Below, in pieces: positions 9,048 through 18,975 of a stretch of DNA of 64,000 nucleotides. The notes beneath the pieces are model-generated. The model searched no databases and was not told the DNA's origin. It saw only the letters and a list, made by a program, of their open reading frames with translations. Source of the DNA: an uncultured delta proteobacterium (GTDB lineage Bacteria; Desulfobacterota; Desulfobulbia; Desulfobulbales; Desulfocapsaceae); contig CAIQWD010000116.1 of assembly GCA_903875445.1 (NCBI GenBank), forward strand, positions 62,001 to 126,000, read 5' to 3'. The stretch's first letter is position 1. Every line of letters begins with the position of its first letter. The position numbers and the translations under genes are program-made.

Positions 9048-10425
9048 ACCTGTTACCTTTACACCTCCGATGTCGAAAACTCGTGCAGGTGTCTGGCTGA
9101 TCTCTCTCGCCTGTATCCTGCTTGCAGTAGGGTTTTTCGGCGGCAATGTCGGGATTGTCTTTGCATTGTTACTGGCGCTTATGTTGACCGGTATACCGGT
9201 TTCTATTGCGCTAGGACTGACCGTCTTGATGTTTCTTTTTCTGATGACGCACGTACCTATCGAAGCAGTAGCCCTAAAACTCTTCACCGGCATCGAAAAA
9301 TTTGAGATCATGGCGATCCCGTTCTTTATTCTCGCCGGCAACTTCCTGACCCATGGAGGTGTTGCCAAGCGAATGATCGCTTTTGCCACCAGCATGCTCG
9401 GCCACTGGCATGGCGGACTCGGCCTCGCCGGCATCCTGGCTTGCTCGATGTTTGCCCTGGTTTGCGGCTCGAGTGTTGCCACTGTTGTTGCCATTGGCTC
9501 GATCATCCTGCCGGCCATGGTAAAACAGGGTTACCCGATGCGTTTCGGCGCCGGCATCATCGTTTGCGCCGGTTCGCTTGGTATCCTCATGCTCCCCTCT
9601 ATCCCCAAAGTAATCTATGCCATCGCCACCAATACCTCGATCGGTGCACTCTTCGTAGCTGGTCTGTGTCCTGGGATTCTGCTCACGATTATGCTCTGCT
9701 CCGTCACCTGGTACATTGCCAAAAAGCGTGGCTACAAACGTCTGCCAAAATCAACCTGGAAGGAGCGCTGGACATCATTTCGTGCAAGCGTCTGGGGACT
9801 GATGCTGGTAGTAATCATTGTCGGCGGCATCTATTCCGGTATCTTCACGGCAACGGAAGCAGCGGCCATGTCCGCGGTGTATGCCTTCTTTATCTCGGTG
9901 TATATTTACAAAGATCTTACCCTCAGGGATGTCCCCAGGGTCCTCTTGGCGTCTGCCAACTTAAGCGCCATGTTGCTCTATATCATCACCAATGCTGTGC
10001 TTTTTTCTTTCCTGATGTCGCACGAAAACATCCCGCAAGCGATGGCCGACTGGATCCTCGGTAAGGATCTAGGCGTAGTGTCATTCCTGATGGTCGTCAA
10101 CGTTGTACTTCTGCTCGCCGGTAACGTCATGGAGCCGTCGTCGATTATCCTCATCTTTGCCCCAATCTTGTTCCCGGCCGCTATGCGCCTGGGTATCGAT
10201 CCGGTGCATTTCGGTATCCTGATCGACGCCAACATGGAAGTAGGCTTGTGTCACCCGCCGGTGGGACTGAATCTCTACGTGGCCAGCGGTATTTCGAAGC
10301 TCAGCATTACCGAACTCACCGTCGCGGTGGTACCGTGGCTCTCTACCATGGTGGTGTTTCTGGTAATCGTCACCTACTGGCCGACGCTGTCGATATGGCT
10401 GCCGAAGGCGATGGGTATGATGTAG
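9034..10425 (+). CDS. dctM: TRAP transporter large permease (DctM family)
   Basis: 463 aa multi-TM; MAIPFFILAGNFLTHGGVAKRMIAFA, PSIPKVIYAIATNTSIGALFVAG; overlaps dctQ by 14 nt. Confidence 0.96.
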   Translation: MSTAEPVTFTPPMSKTRAGVWLISLACILLAVGFFGGNVGIVFALLLALMLTGIPVSIALGLTVLMFLFLMTHVPIEAVALKLFTGIEKFEIMAIPFFILAGNFLTHGGVAKRMIAFATSMLGHWHGGLGLAGILACSMFALVCGSSVATVVAIGSIILPAMVKQGYPMRFGAGIIVCAGSLGILMLPSIPKVIYAIATNTSIGALFVAGLCPGILLTIMLCSVTWYIAKKRGYKRLPKSTWKERWTSFRASVWGLMLVVIIVGGIYSGIFTATEAAAMSAVYAFFISVYIYKDLTLRDVPRVLLASANLSAMLLYIITNAVLFSFLMSHENIPQAMADWILGKDLGVVSFLMVVNVVLLLAGNVMEPSSIILIFAPILFPAAMRLGIDPVHFGILIDANMEVGLCHPPVGLNLYVASGISKLSITELTVAVVPWLSTMVVFLVIVTYWPTLSIWLPKAMGMM

Positions 10426-10484
10426 TTCGGGTTCGGTACTGCCGTCCCATTCCAATTCTACAGCAAGAGTTTTTTGCATGCACT

Positions 10485-10513
10485 ATCCCCCTGAGGCCAT
10501 GCCTCGGGGGGAT
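10485..10513 (+). terminator. Rho-independent-like terminator after the TRAP operon
   Basis: atccccctgagg-ccatg-cctcggggggat, 12-bp stem with one G.T pair. Confidence 0.6.
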
Positions 10514-10569
10514 TTCCATTCCAAGGAAAGAGTGAAAAGCCGCTGCACATATTTCACAGGGAACTTCCT

Positions 10570-10932
10570 ATGTCCGACCAAGTTACTATTTATTTGATTG
10601 TCGCACTCAACACCGTTTGCCAGCTCATGCTTATCTGGCGGCAGCAACTTGCAAGCAAGGTGAAATGGAAATTCTGCTGTTTAGCCGCAGCTTTTCCAGT
10701 CTTGATTATGCTGTCGATGCGTCTCTTAATTGCCGGCGGGACAATCCATGGCCAGGTTGCCGACCAATCCTCGGTTGAACAATACCTTACCAAGGGCGCA
10801 AGTGTTTTGTTGATTGCCGGGCCTTGGTTGGTTACGCTCGCCGCAATTCTCACCAAGATAAAAAATCGGGCGAGATCCTCAGCGCAAGCAGATCGGAAAA
10901 CGGCAAGCGATGTACCGCCACGTTTACCATGA
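10570..10932 (+). CDS. Hypothetical small membrane protein
   Basis: 120 aa ORF, about three hydrophobic segments. Confidence 0.5.
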   Translation: MSDQVTIYLIVALNTVCQLMLIWRQQLASKVKWKFCCLAAAFPVLIMLSMRLLIAGGTIHGQVADQSSVEQYLTKGASVLLIAGPWLVTLAAILTKIKNRARSSAQADRKTASDVPPRLP

Positions 10933-10954
10933 TGACTGGGATTATAATCCTTTG

Positions 10955-12310
10955 CTATTTATAATCGCTCTTTTTCAAACCGTATTTCCGCATCTTGTCG
11001 TAGAGGGTCTTTCTCGGAATATCCAGTACGGTCATGACATCCTTGATGCTTCCACCGGAAGAAGTCAGGGCCTGTTCGATGAGACTCCTTTCAAAACAAT
11101 CGACCTGTTGAGGAAGAGAGCGATTCAGCGCCGATTCTTTTGCCGCTTGCATCTTTTCCAGAGACCAGTCGAATTGACGACCCAGCAAAACATAGCGTTC
11201 GGCAAAGTTTCTCAACTCCCGCACATTGCCAGGCCATGCATAGAACATCAAGGCATTCATCTGCGAGTTACTTGGCATAGATACCTCCTGTTGATACCTA
11301 TGCCCGGCAACAAGAAGGAAATGATGGAATAACAGGGGAATGTCTTCTCGTCTCTCCCGTAAGGGAGGAATTTTCAGGCTTACTACATTGAGGCGGTAAT
11401 ACAAGTCTTGCCGAAAGTTCCCCTGCTCTGCCGCATCCAATAAATCAACCTTGGATGCAGCAACAACTCGGAGATCAACGGGGATAATTCGGTTCGATCC
11501 AAGCCGCTCGATTGATCGCTCCTGCAGAACACGCAATAAATTAATCTGTAACCGCAAAGGCATCGATTCAATTTCATCGAGAAGAAGGGTGCCTCCATTG
11601 GCGTGTTCAAATTTACCGATACGCATCGATTTTGCATCGGTAAAGGCGCCGGCTTCATGGCCGAACAGTTCACTCTCCATAATTGACTCAGAGACCGCGC
11701 CGCAATTGATGGCAACAAAGTTTTTTTCCCTTCTATTGCTGTTCTCGTGCAGGGCTCTTGCCACCAACTCCTTGCCGGTGCCGGTTTCCCCAAGCACCAG
11801 AACGTCTGCCCTGGTATCGGCAACTTGGGCAATAGTACTTCGGAGCTTTTCCATGGCCGGTGTACGCCCTATTATTCTCGGTCCCGGGGCGCTGTGTAAT
11901 TCCAACTCTCGACGGAGATTGCGATTCTCCAGGGTCAGCTGTCGTTTTTCAAGACCACGCAATACGGTTTTCACCAGCCTTTCAGCGGAATACGGTTTTT
12001 CGATGAAATCATAGGCGCCATCACGCATCGCCTTGACGGCGATGGAAATATCACCGTGGCCGGTGATGAGAATGACCGGCAAATCTCGATCAATTTTTTG
12101 AACTTCGAGAAGAAACTGCAAGCCATCCATATTCGGAAGGCGAATATCGCAGACGACAATGCCGGGCCACTCACTGGTGAGAATCTCCAGTCCACGTTCT
12201 GCGCACTCTTCACAGATGACTTCAAGTTCTGCCAGTTCGAGGGTCTGTTTGTTTGCCTGTCGTATGTGCTTCTCATCATCGATAAAGAGCACCTTCACAT
12301 TTGCCGCCAT
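10955..12310 (-). CDS. dctD: Sigma-54-dependent response regulator, DctD-like
   Basis: REC domain, AAA+ with GETGTGKE Walker A, GAFTDA loop, GGTLLLDEIESM Walker B, C-terminal Fis-type HTH. Confidence 0.92.
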   Translation of the reverse strand: MAANVKVLFIDDEKHIRQANKQTLELAELEVICEECAERGLEILTSEWPGIVVCDIRLPNMDGLQFLLEVQKIDRDLPVILITGHGDISIAVKAMRDGAYDFIEKPYSAERLVKTVLRGLEKRQLTLENRNLRRELELHSAPGPRIIGRTPAMEKLRSTIAQVADTRADVLVLGETGTGKELVARALHENSNRREKNFVAINCGAVSESIMESELFGHEAGAFTDAKSMRIGKFEHANGGTLLLDEIESMPLRLQINLLRVLQERSIERLGSNRIIPVDLRVVAASKVDLLDAAEQGNFRQDLYYRLNVVSLKIPPLRERREDIPLLFHHFLLVAGHRYQQEVSMPSNSQMNALMFYAWPGNVRELRNFAERYVLLGRQFDWSLEKMQAAKESALNRSLPQQVDCFERSLIEQALTSSGGSIKDVMTVLDIPRKTLYDKMRKYGLKKSDYK

Positions 12311-12314
12311 AGCA

Positions 12315-13343
12315 CTATTTTGTTCGCTCTAAGGTAAATTCAAAGCGGGCCCCGCCCTTACTGCTGGCAAGACGTATCTGCCCACCAAAATCCCGTACAA
12401 TCCTATCACTGATGGTTAAACCAAGCCCTAAACCCTGTCCCGATTTTTTCGTCGTAAAAAAAGGTTCAAAGATATCTTGACGATGTTCTCCCGCAACCCC
12501 CGGACCGTTGTCTTCAACGGCAATCACCACTTTTCCGTCCTCGCCGGTGCATTCTACCTTTATTAATTTAGCCTCCTGCCCTTCCATGGCCTGCATGGCA
12601 TTCGAGATAAGATTCACCAGCACCTGCTGCAGCAGCACATGATTGGCACGAACCTCCAACTCTGGCGGATCTACCTTGATAGTCGTTACAATATTGGCCT
12701 TTTTTAAGCTCGGGTTTAAAATTTCCAAAGCGCCGTCTATGACCCCATGCAAAGGTACGGCAACTATCTGGCCGCTTGATTTCTTCGAGAAGAGTTTAAG
12801 CTGGAAACCGATTTGCGCCATCCGTTCCGTTAATTCGCCGATCTGTTCAAGATTCCACATAGCTTCTTCCATGCGCCCTTTCTCAAGGAATTGCTTGCCG
12901 TTATCCGCATAACTACGAATTGCCGCCAGGGGTTGATTGAGTTCATGATTGATTCCCGCAGACATCTGCCCGAGAACGGCGAGTTTGGCTGCGTGGATGA
13001 GTTCCTTGCGGGCTCTCTTCAGCTTGACTTCCGTCTGTTGCCTGTCGAGGATCTCCTGACGCAACAATTCGTTGGTCTTGGTAAGCTGCTGCGTTCGGTC
13101 AAGAACCCTTGATTCGAGCATTTCGTTGGCTTCCCGCAAGGCCTTCTTGCTTTCCTTCTCTATCCTGTCCAGTTCTGCCAGACGATGTTTTCGTTGAACA
13201 AGAAGGAGCGTCATAATGTAAAAAATTGTCAATCCCAGGGTAACCAGAATGTTTCCCAGCAGAACCCTCGTCTGAATTTCCCTGGTGTCCGACAGAATAT
13301 GAACATTCCAGCCAGCATGAGGCATCAATTGCGACTGTTTCAT
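12315..13343 (-). CDS. dctB: DctB-like sensor histidine kinase, C-terminal half (TM2, coiled coil, HisKA, HATPase)
   Basis: GINHELNQPLAAIRSYADNG H-box, VLVNLISNAMQAM N-box, GQGLGLGLTI G-box; starts inside what should be the end of the sensor domain. Confidence 0.85.
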   Translation of the reverse strand: MKQSQLMPHAGWNVHILSDTREIQTRVLLGNILVTLGLTIFYIMTLLLVQRKHRLAELDRIEKESKKALREANEMLESRVLDRTQQLTKTNELLRQEILDRQQTEVKLKRARKELIHAAKLAVLGQMSAGINHELNQPLAAIRSYADNGKQFLEKGRMEEAMWNLEQIGELTERMAQIGFQLKLFSKKSSGQIVAVPLHGVIDGALEILNPSLKKANIVTTIKVDPPELEVRANHVLLQQVLVNLISNAMQAMEGQEAKLIKVECTGEDGKVVIAVEDNGPGVAGEHRQDIFEPFFTTKKSGQGLGLGLTISDRIVRDFGGQIRLASSKGGARFEFTLERTK

Positions 13344-14161
13344 TATCCTCCTTTTTCCTTTACCTTGCCGCCGTCAATGGTGATGATCTGAATGTCATTT
13401 TCATAGGGAACTATAGATTCAGCAAGCGGGGTCAGGGGAGTATCCGGATATCTTCTGTTTTCCTCAATATTTTTCAAAACTGTCGGGGGCAAAGGCTGAA
13501 ATGTTTTATATCGCCACTCGGGATTGGTTGTAATGAAAACGACTCCATCCGGATCGCTCACCAAAAAACTCTCATCGCGGTCAGCCCATTTCTGCTCTAT
13601 AGAGTCAATATCGATTTTTATAGCCACAACGCCGAGGATATCCTCGTCTTTTTTGACCGGATAGGCAAAATAATAGCCGCGTTTGGAAGAAGTTGTGCCT
13701 ATGGCAAAATACCGTCCGAGCTTACCTCGCATCGCCTCTTGAAAATAGGGCCGATAACTGAAATTGTTGCCGATAAACGAGAGTTTTTCTTTCCAGTTGC
13801 TGGCAGCGATAGTTAAACCATCGTTATTCATGAGATAGGTGTCGAGGGTATCGCTCACTCGGTTAATGGTTTCCAAATATTTATTGAGAGCTTCAACACG
13901 ATTGGCATCCTGAGGATTGAGAAGCGTATAGAGCAAATTGTTGTCAATTGCCAATAGTTCCGGAAGACTTTCGTACTTGCCCAATATTCCATGAAGATAG
14001 TTGAAATACAGTTCAAGGCGAATATTGCCCTGTACTTTCAGTTCCACCAAGCCCCTCCTATAAATCCAAGTGGATACTACATTGAGTATAAGGATTAGGA
14101 GGATGAGAAACACGAGAAAACTGAGAATTCCTTTTTGCCTTTTCGTTACGACCAGTTGCAT
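13343..14161 (-). CDS. dctB: DctB-like N-terminal half (TM1 and periplasmic sensor domain)
   Basis: 272 aa; TM1 plus a dCache-like region (NNFSYRPYFQEAMRGKLGRYFAIGTTSSKRGYYFAYPV); stop TAA overlaps the ATG of the downstream half (TAATG). Confidence 0.85.
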   Translation of the reverse strand: MQLVVTKRQKGILSFLVFLILLILILNVVSTWIYRRGLVELKVQGNIRLELYFNYLHGILGKYESLPELLAIDNNLLYTLLNPQDANRVEALNKYLETINRVSDTLDTYLMNNDGLTIAASNWKEKLSFIGNNFSYRPYFQEAMRGKLGRYFAIGTTSSKRGYYFAYPVKKDEDILGVVAIKIDIDSIEQKWADRDESFLVSDPDGVVFITTNPEWRYKTFQPLPPTVLKNIEENRRYPDTPLTPLAESIVPYENDIQIITIDGGKVKEKGG

Positions 14162-14275
14162 ATGAGCTATTTATTTTCCAAGAGAAGTTTATGAACCTTC
14201 TTATTGAAGGACGAGCAAAAATCAATTACATATAAAAGAGACACCAATCGACACTCTCCAGACGATGAGCCAATA

Positions 14276-14920
14276 ATGAATCTTTTCCCACACGCCATCC
14301 TTCTTCGTTCACAACCGAAACCTTTTTTTATCGTTTTCCTCCTCTTGATTTCTCTCTGTTCCTGTGCTTCATATACAAACCACTATTTCCCTGTAAATAA
14401 TCGGGAACAACGGGCGAGCACTCTCGGTTTTTCCATAGCCCCGCCATCCGGGATCAACTGGTACGAAAAACTGAATGATAACAGCTTATATTATCTAAAA
14501 AAAATTCAAACTGCTGACTATTCAATTTACACCAAGGCTACCGAAATACATCTGGAGGGCACAGAGCTTGAGGCCGGCAAATTTTTACAATATGTGAAAA
14601 ACAACAAAAAGCTTAATACCACATCGGGGGATTACAGAAATATCTCTTTTCGCTACACCCTAGACAAAGAGCTCTCTCCTCTGTGTATCCGGTATGTTCA
14701 AGATTATGAGGATCACGGGATCAAGAACCTGAAAAAGGATGAATTTATCAAAGTCCAAAAAAACGGCTTGGTGTGCATGCATCCGGAAACTCCGGAAAAC
14801 GGCGTAGATATGTTCTATGTCGAGAGTGTCAAACAATCACCAAAGCAACAAGATCAATCCTATAAAGACGAAGGTGAATTTTTTCTCAGCAGCTTGAAAT
14901 TCTATCCAGTCGGTGGCTGA
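14276..14920 (+). CDS. Hypothetical lipoprotein
   Basis: Hydrophobic N-terminus with lipobox-like LLISLCSC; ORF 14204..14920. Confidence 0.6.
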   Translation: MNLFPHAILLRSQPKPFFIVFLLLISLCSCASYTNHYFPVNNREQRASTLGFSIAPPSGINWYEKLNDNSLYYLKKIQTADYSIYTKATEIHLEGTELEAGKFLQYVKNNKKLNTTSGDYRNISFRYTLDKELSPLCIRYVQDYEDHGIKNLKKDEFIKVQKNGLVCMHPETPENGVDMFYVESVKQSPKQQDQSYKDEGEFFLSSLKFYPVGG

Positions 14921-14984
14921 GAAGGGAAAACCATTTGCCGGTGCAGTGCGTGCAAAAAATTACAACATGACGATCCACCGGCAC

Positions 14985-16580
14985 CTATCTTGTCACAATC
15001 CCAACCGCACTGACAGCATCCTTAACTTCTGAAATGGTCACCTCTTTCCTGTGAAAAATTCCCGCAGCTAGAGCGGCATCAGTCGAAGTTCCTTGAAAGA
15101 CATCAACAAAATGCGAGGCTCTGCCGGCCCCGCTTGAGGCAATAACGGGAATGGATACCGACTGTTTTACCAGGTTTATCAACTCCAAATCAAAACCACT
15201 GTTGGTGCCATCCCGGTCGATACAATTCAGTAATATTTCACCAGCGCCTAATGTCTCACAACTCTTGACTAATTGCACAACATCAACATCCCGTCCTTCC
15301 CTGCCTCCCTTCACCGTGCATTGATACCAGCAATACTGTTCGCCGCCGGGTCCCGGAGAGGCCGTCGCTATGGTCGCATGGACAGTCTCCTTCGGGGAAT
15401 GAACATACACGCGACGCGGGTCAACTGAGATCACCACAGCCTGCGCGCCGTAAACGACCGATATCTGTTCAATTGCGCTTTTCCCCGTTTTTTCCCCTGT
15501 TCTCAGATAATCCTCCACCGCATACACAGCATCACTGCCGATCGAGACCTTGTCGGCACCGGAACGAAAATAGGCGGACGCAACATCAAGAGAAGTCGAG
15601 GTCTTGCCGGCGGCGTCGGTGAATTCCCGTATCCCGCCACCGATGGTGAGGGGAACGAAGACATTTTCCGAGGTTCTTTCCAATACCTCCAGCATGGGTT
15701 GGTCTTGAAGTGGATAATCCCTAAATCCGGTGATATTGAGAAAGGTGATTTCGTCGGCGCCCTCTTCATAGTATCTTCGTGCCAATTCAACCGGTTTGCC
15801 GAGATTTCTCACCTCACCTTCATGGCGGACATCGTATTGATCCCCTTTGGTGACCACGAGATCGCCATGGTCATTGCTGCGAACGTCGAGACAGGCAATG
15901 ATTCTTTTGGCAATTTTTGTCTCCTCTGGCTGGTTGGCAGGTTTTTGTGTAAAAATCAACGGTATTCCGGTCCCTTGTGCTAGAAAATTGCCCAGGATTT
16001 TCAACCCTGCCGCACCACTTTTTTCCGGATGAAATTGAAATGCGCTGATATTTCCTCTTTCCACAGCTGAAACAAATTCTCTGCCATAGTCGGTGACCGC
16101 CAGTAGCCATTCCGGTCCGGTATTTTCAACCTTTGCGTGGTAGGAATGGACAAAGTACAGTTTTTCATTTTTATAACCATTGAGGAGAGCGGAATCTTTC
16201 TGCAGCTTGATACCGTTCCAGCCAATTTGCGGCACAGAATAGGCCTTGTCGGAAAACCGTACCACCTGGCCGGGAATAATCCCCAACCCTGAGATACCGG
16301 GGGATTCCTCGCTCCCTTCATAGAGGGCCTGCAGAGCCACGCAAATACCGAGAAAAGGCTTGTTTTCCGATATCCGTTTTTTCAACGGTTCGATGTACCC
16401 TCTTTCTTGCAAACGAGTCATAACGAGGCCGAAGCTGCCGACTCCGGGGAAAATCAATTTTTCCGCAGTGACAATATCCTCCGGAGACTGAACATCTTGT
16501 ACAGTATAGCCGAGTTTACGGATTGCGTTTCGGACGCTTCGCACATTACCGGCACCATAATCTAACAGAGTTATCTGCAT
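14985..16580 (-). CDS. hisHF: Fused imidazole glycerol phosphate synthase (HisH glutaminase plus HisF cyclase)
   Basis: 531 aa; HisH half (LDYGAGNVRSVRNA, GICVALQ, FQFHPEKSG) linked to HisF half (RIIACLDV, LTIGGGIREF, ADKVSIGSDAV, VIASSGAGRASHF). Confidence 0.93.
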   Translation of the reverse strand: MQITLLDYGAGNVRSVRNAIRKLGYTVQDVQSPEDIVTAEKLIFPGVGSFGLVMTRLQERGYIEPLKKRISENKPFLGICVALQALYEGSEESPGISGLGIIPGQVVRFSDKAYSVPQIGWNGIKLQKDSALLNGYKNEKLYFVHSYHAKVENTGPEWLLAVTDYGREFVSAVERGNISAFQFHPEKSGAAGLKILGNFLAQGTGIPLIFTQKPANQPEETKIAKRIIACLDVRSNDHGDLVVTKGDQYDVRHEGEVRNLGKPVELARRYYEEGADEITFLNITGFRDYPLQDQPMLEVLERTSENVFVPLTIGGGIREFTDAAGKTSTSLDVASAYFRSGADKVSIGSDAVYAVEDYLRTGEKTGKSAIEQISVVYGAQAVVISVDPRRVYVHSPKETVHATIATASPGPGGEQYCWYQCTVKGGREGRDVDVVQLVKSCETLGAGEILLNCIDRDGTNSGFDLELINLVKQSVSIPVIASSGAGRASHFVDVFQGTSTDAALAAGIFHRKEVTISEVKDAVSAVGIVTR

Positions 16581-16643
16581 CCCCTTCCACCTTTCTCAAT
16601 CGAACTTCCCAATATTTTTAACGAATCTTCACAAGATTGCCAA

Positions 16644-17246
16644 TTATTCATGGGCGGTAACTTCATCAATCTTTGCATAATAGCGCCCACGCGCACAATT
16701 GCGACATACGACCTTTCCCGCCGATATCTCATCCCGGCCGTCTTGTACCCAATCGGAACAGCTTTCACATTGCACGCGCCGCAACGGCCTTCCGGGTAAA
16801 TCCTCAGGGGGAATTACAAGAGATACCGGTTCGATGCGGAACAATTCCTGCTCCGGCATGATTTTATACGCTTCGAGTTGCCGGGCGTATTTATCGGTAA
16901 TTTCAGAACAGTATCCTTTTGCAAGGTCACGGGCTTCCTCAAGGGCGGTGATGCGCACAGCCTTGCCCGACAAAAGATTCACAAAAGTTGCCGCCATAAT
17001 CCCGTGATCAAGCCACTTCATGGATCTTTTTCCAAGGCTGCAACCGGTGACCGATTGGATAGCATCGGTCGCGCAGCGATCAATTTCAACAATAACGTAG
17101 AGCTTTTTGCGATCTACACCTTGAGGTTCATGTATTCCCAGAAGGGTCAAGGCCAACATGCTCATGCGCACACCAATAACTTGTCCGGCGCAGATATGAC
17201 CGTGAATACGTGTCGATACCTCCAATAACTCTTCAAAGGATTTCAT
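16644..17246 (-). CDS. FmdE family protein with C-terminal zinc ribbon
   Basis: HGHICAGQVIGVRMSMLAL motif and C-terminal CESC...CRNC zinc ribbon; start placed at MKSFEELLE. Confidence 0.85.
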   Translation of the reverse strand: MKSFEELLEVSTRIHGHICAGQVIGVRMSMLALTLLGIHEPQGVDRKKLYVIVEIDRCATDAIQSVTGCSLGKRSMKWLDHGIMAATFVNLLSGKAVRITALEEARDLAKGYCSEITDKYARQLEAYKIMPEQELFRIEPVSLVIPPEDLPGRPLRRVQCESCSDWVQDGRDEISAGKVVCRNCARGRYYAKIDEVTAHE

Positions 17247-17420
17247 TGCACCTTTCCTTTTTGCAACCATAGTATGTTAGCAACAGGTCTAGCTTTCCTG
17301 TTTTCATAACTTCATCAATAAAAGTCTTGTAAGATTACTTGTCGAGAAACGGAGGTGTCAATAAATAACATGAGTCTCTTAGAAAAGAGTCTCGTTTATC
17401 AGGGTCAGGAAAAATAAAAA

Positions 17421-17449
17421 AAGGCCGTTCCTAAAAACGGAACGGCCTT
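17421..17449 (-). terminator. Rho-independent terminator for the HU gene
   Basis: aaggccgttcc-taaaaac-ggaacggcctt, perfect 11-bp stem; T-run follows on the minus strand. Confidence 0.85.
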
Positions 17450-17633
17450 AAAGGGCGATACAAACTATCAAGCTATGCCTAGCAACACTGCCACACTGTC
17501 TAAATATCCACCTTTGCTATGCCATCTCATCCTTGTAAGCATTCGAACAGACACTATAACCTTTTGAAAAGTTTCTGTTGCGCCAGCACATTAACAGTTA
17601 CCGTATCTTTATGATAACAAGACCAAACAGGGA

Positions 17634-17906
17634 TTAGTTTATAGCCTCAGACAATTTGCTGCCAGCTTTGAACTTTACAACTTTTTTTGCAGGAATTTTA
17701 ATGGCCTTTCCTGTTTGTGGATTTCTACCCTGACGAGCATCCCGTTTGGAAACAGAGAACGTGCCAAAACCTACCAAGGTTACCTTGCCCCCCTTGTTCA
17801 GGCTCTCAGCAATCGCTGCAAGAGTGCCGTTCAGTGCTTTTTCGGCAGCTGCCTTACTGATATCAGCTGCACCTGCGATGCTTTCAATGAGTTCCTTCTT
17901 GTTCAT
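17634..17906 (-). CDS. hup: HU family DNA-binding protein
   Basis: 90 aa; VTLVGFGTFSVSKRDARQGRNPQTGKAIKIPAKKVVKFKAG. Confidence 0.97.
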   Translation of the reverse strand: MNKKELIESIAGAADISKAAAEKALNGTLAAIAESLNKGGKVTLVGFGTFSVSKRDARQGRNPQTGKAIKIPAKKVVKFKAGSKLSEAIN

Positions 17907-18176
17907 GAATTCCTCCCTGCTTAATCTTTCTTTACAAGTCTAACAGAGTAGCGTGTGCTGCTCTCTTTCCCCTGAAGATGATGCTTTACCTAAACTCTTC
18001 TCAATTGTCAAAAAGAAACTCTCAAAAAAATGCTTTTCGACGAAAAAACCGGAATGCTACAACCCTTTATATTCAGGGTATTACATCCATAACAAGGCAC
18101 CATAATTGAATCGGAAATGAGAATCAAGTAATAATTCGCTGACTTTTTAATAAGTTTGCTCTTTCAGAAGAGAAAT

Positions 18177-18965
18177 TCACCGTCCTTTAAGGCTGAGCAC
18201 AATCGGGCCAAGACATAAACTATGAAAATACGCTTGTACTTGTGCCCTATTCGTCTGCTCTACAAAAGCCACAAGATCCTTCTCCTGAACCTCCACTATG
18301 GCACAGAAGCGCTGCACCCTGACCCGACAACCCAAAAAACCGAGATTATGGAGAAAATGTTCCGCCAATTCAATGACTCGTAACGTCTTTTCGACAATAG
18401 GAATATTGTGAGATATCCTCGTTGCCAAGCAGGAATTGGAATGCAAATCATGGTTCGACAGAGCGAATTTTTTGGCCAATCGCCGCACCTCCGATTTTGT
18501 CAAACCGGCATCCGCCAAAGGAGTAATGACCTGCAATTCACTGACGGCCCGTAGGCCAGGCCGCCCATCTTGTTGATCATCACTATTGGTACCGTCTGCA
18601 AGCGTTGTGCAACCGGCTACCGCCATACTTTCTTGCAGAGCGGTATACATCCTTTTCTTACAGTAGTAACAGCGGTTCTCGTCATTTGCGACGAATTCCT
18701 GCCAAGATAAAGGCGAGAGTGTTATTTCTCGCATAGCCGCTTGTGGAAAATTCTTTGCGAATACTTCATGGCTTCCTGCCACCGATGTCGCCGAATTCAA
18801 GATCGAGCGAGCATGAAGGGTTATAACATTTTCCGGCCCCAAGGCGGTCATTGCTGCGTGCAACAAAAGAGTCGAATCGACTCCCCCGGAGAAAGCAATT
18901 GCTACCTTTCGATATTGTCGAAGTGCTAGAAGGAGTAAATCAAATTTGTTTTCACCGGACAGCAT
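18177..18965 (-). CDS. larE: LarE-like ATP-dependent sulfur transferase (PP-loop)
   Basis: AFSGGVDSTLLLHAA PP-loop, NRCYYCKKRMY, SCLATRI; internal start MLSGENKFD avoids overlap with the upstream gene. Confidence 0.85.
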   Translation of the reverse strand: MLSGENKFDLLLLALRQYRKVAIAFSGGVDSTLLLHAAMTALGPENVITLHARSILNSATSVAGSHEVFAKNFPQAAMREITLSPLSWQEFVANDENRCYYCKKRMYTALQESMAVAGCTTLADGTNSDDQQDGRPGLRAVSELQVITPLADAGLTKSEVRRLAKKFALSNHDLHSNSCLATRISHNIPIVEKTLRVIELAEHFLHNLGFLGCRVRVQRFCAIVEVQEKDLVAFVEQTNRAQVQAYFHSLCLGPIVLSLKGR

Positions 18966-18975
18966 GGAAAAGATA

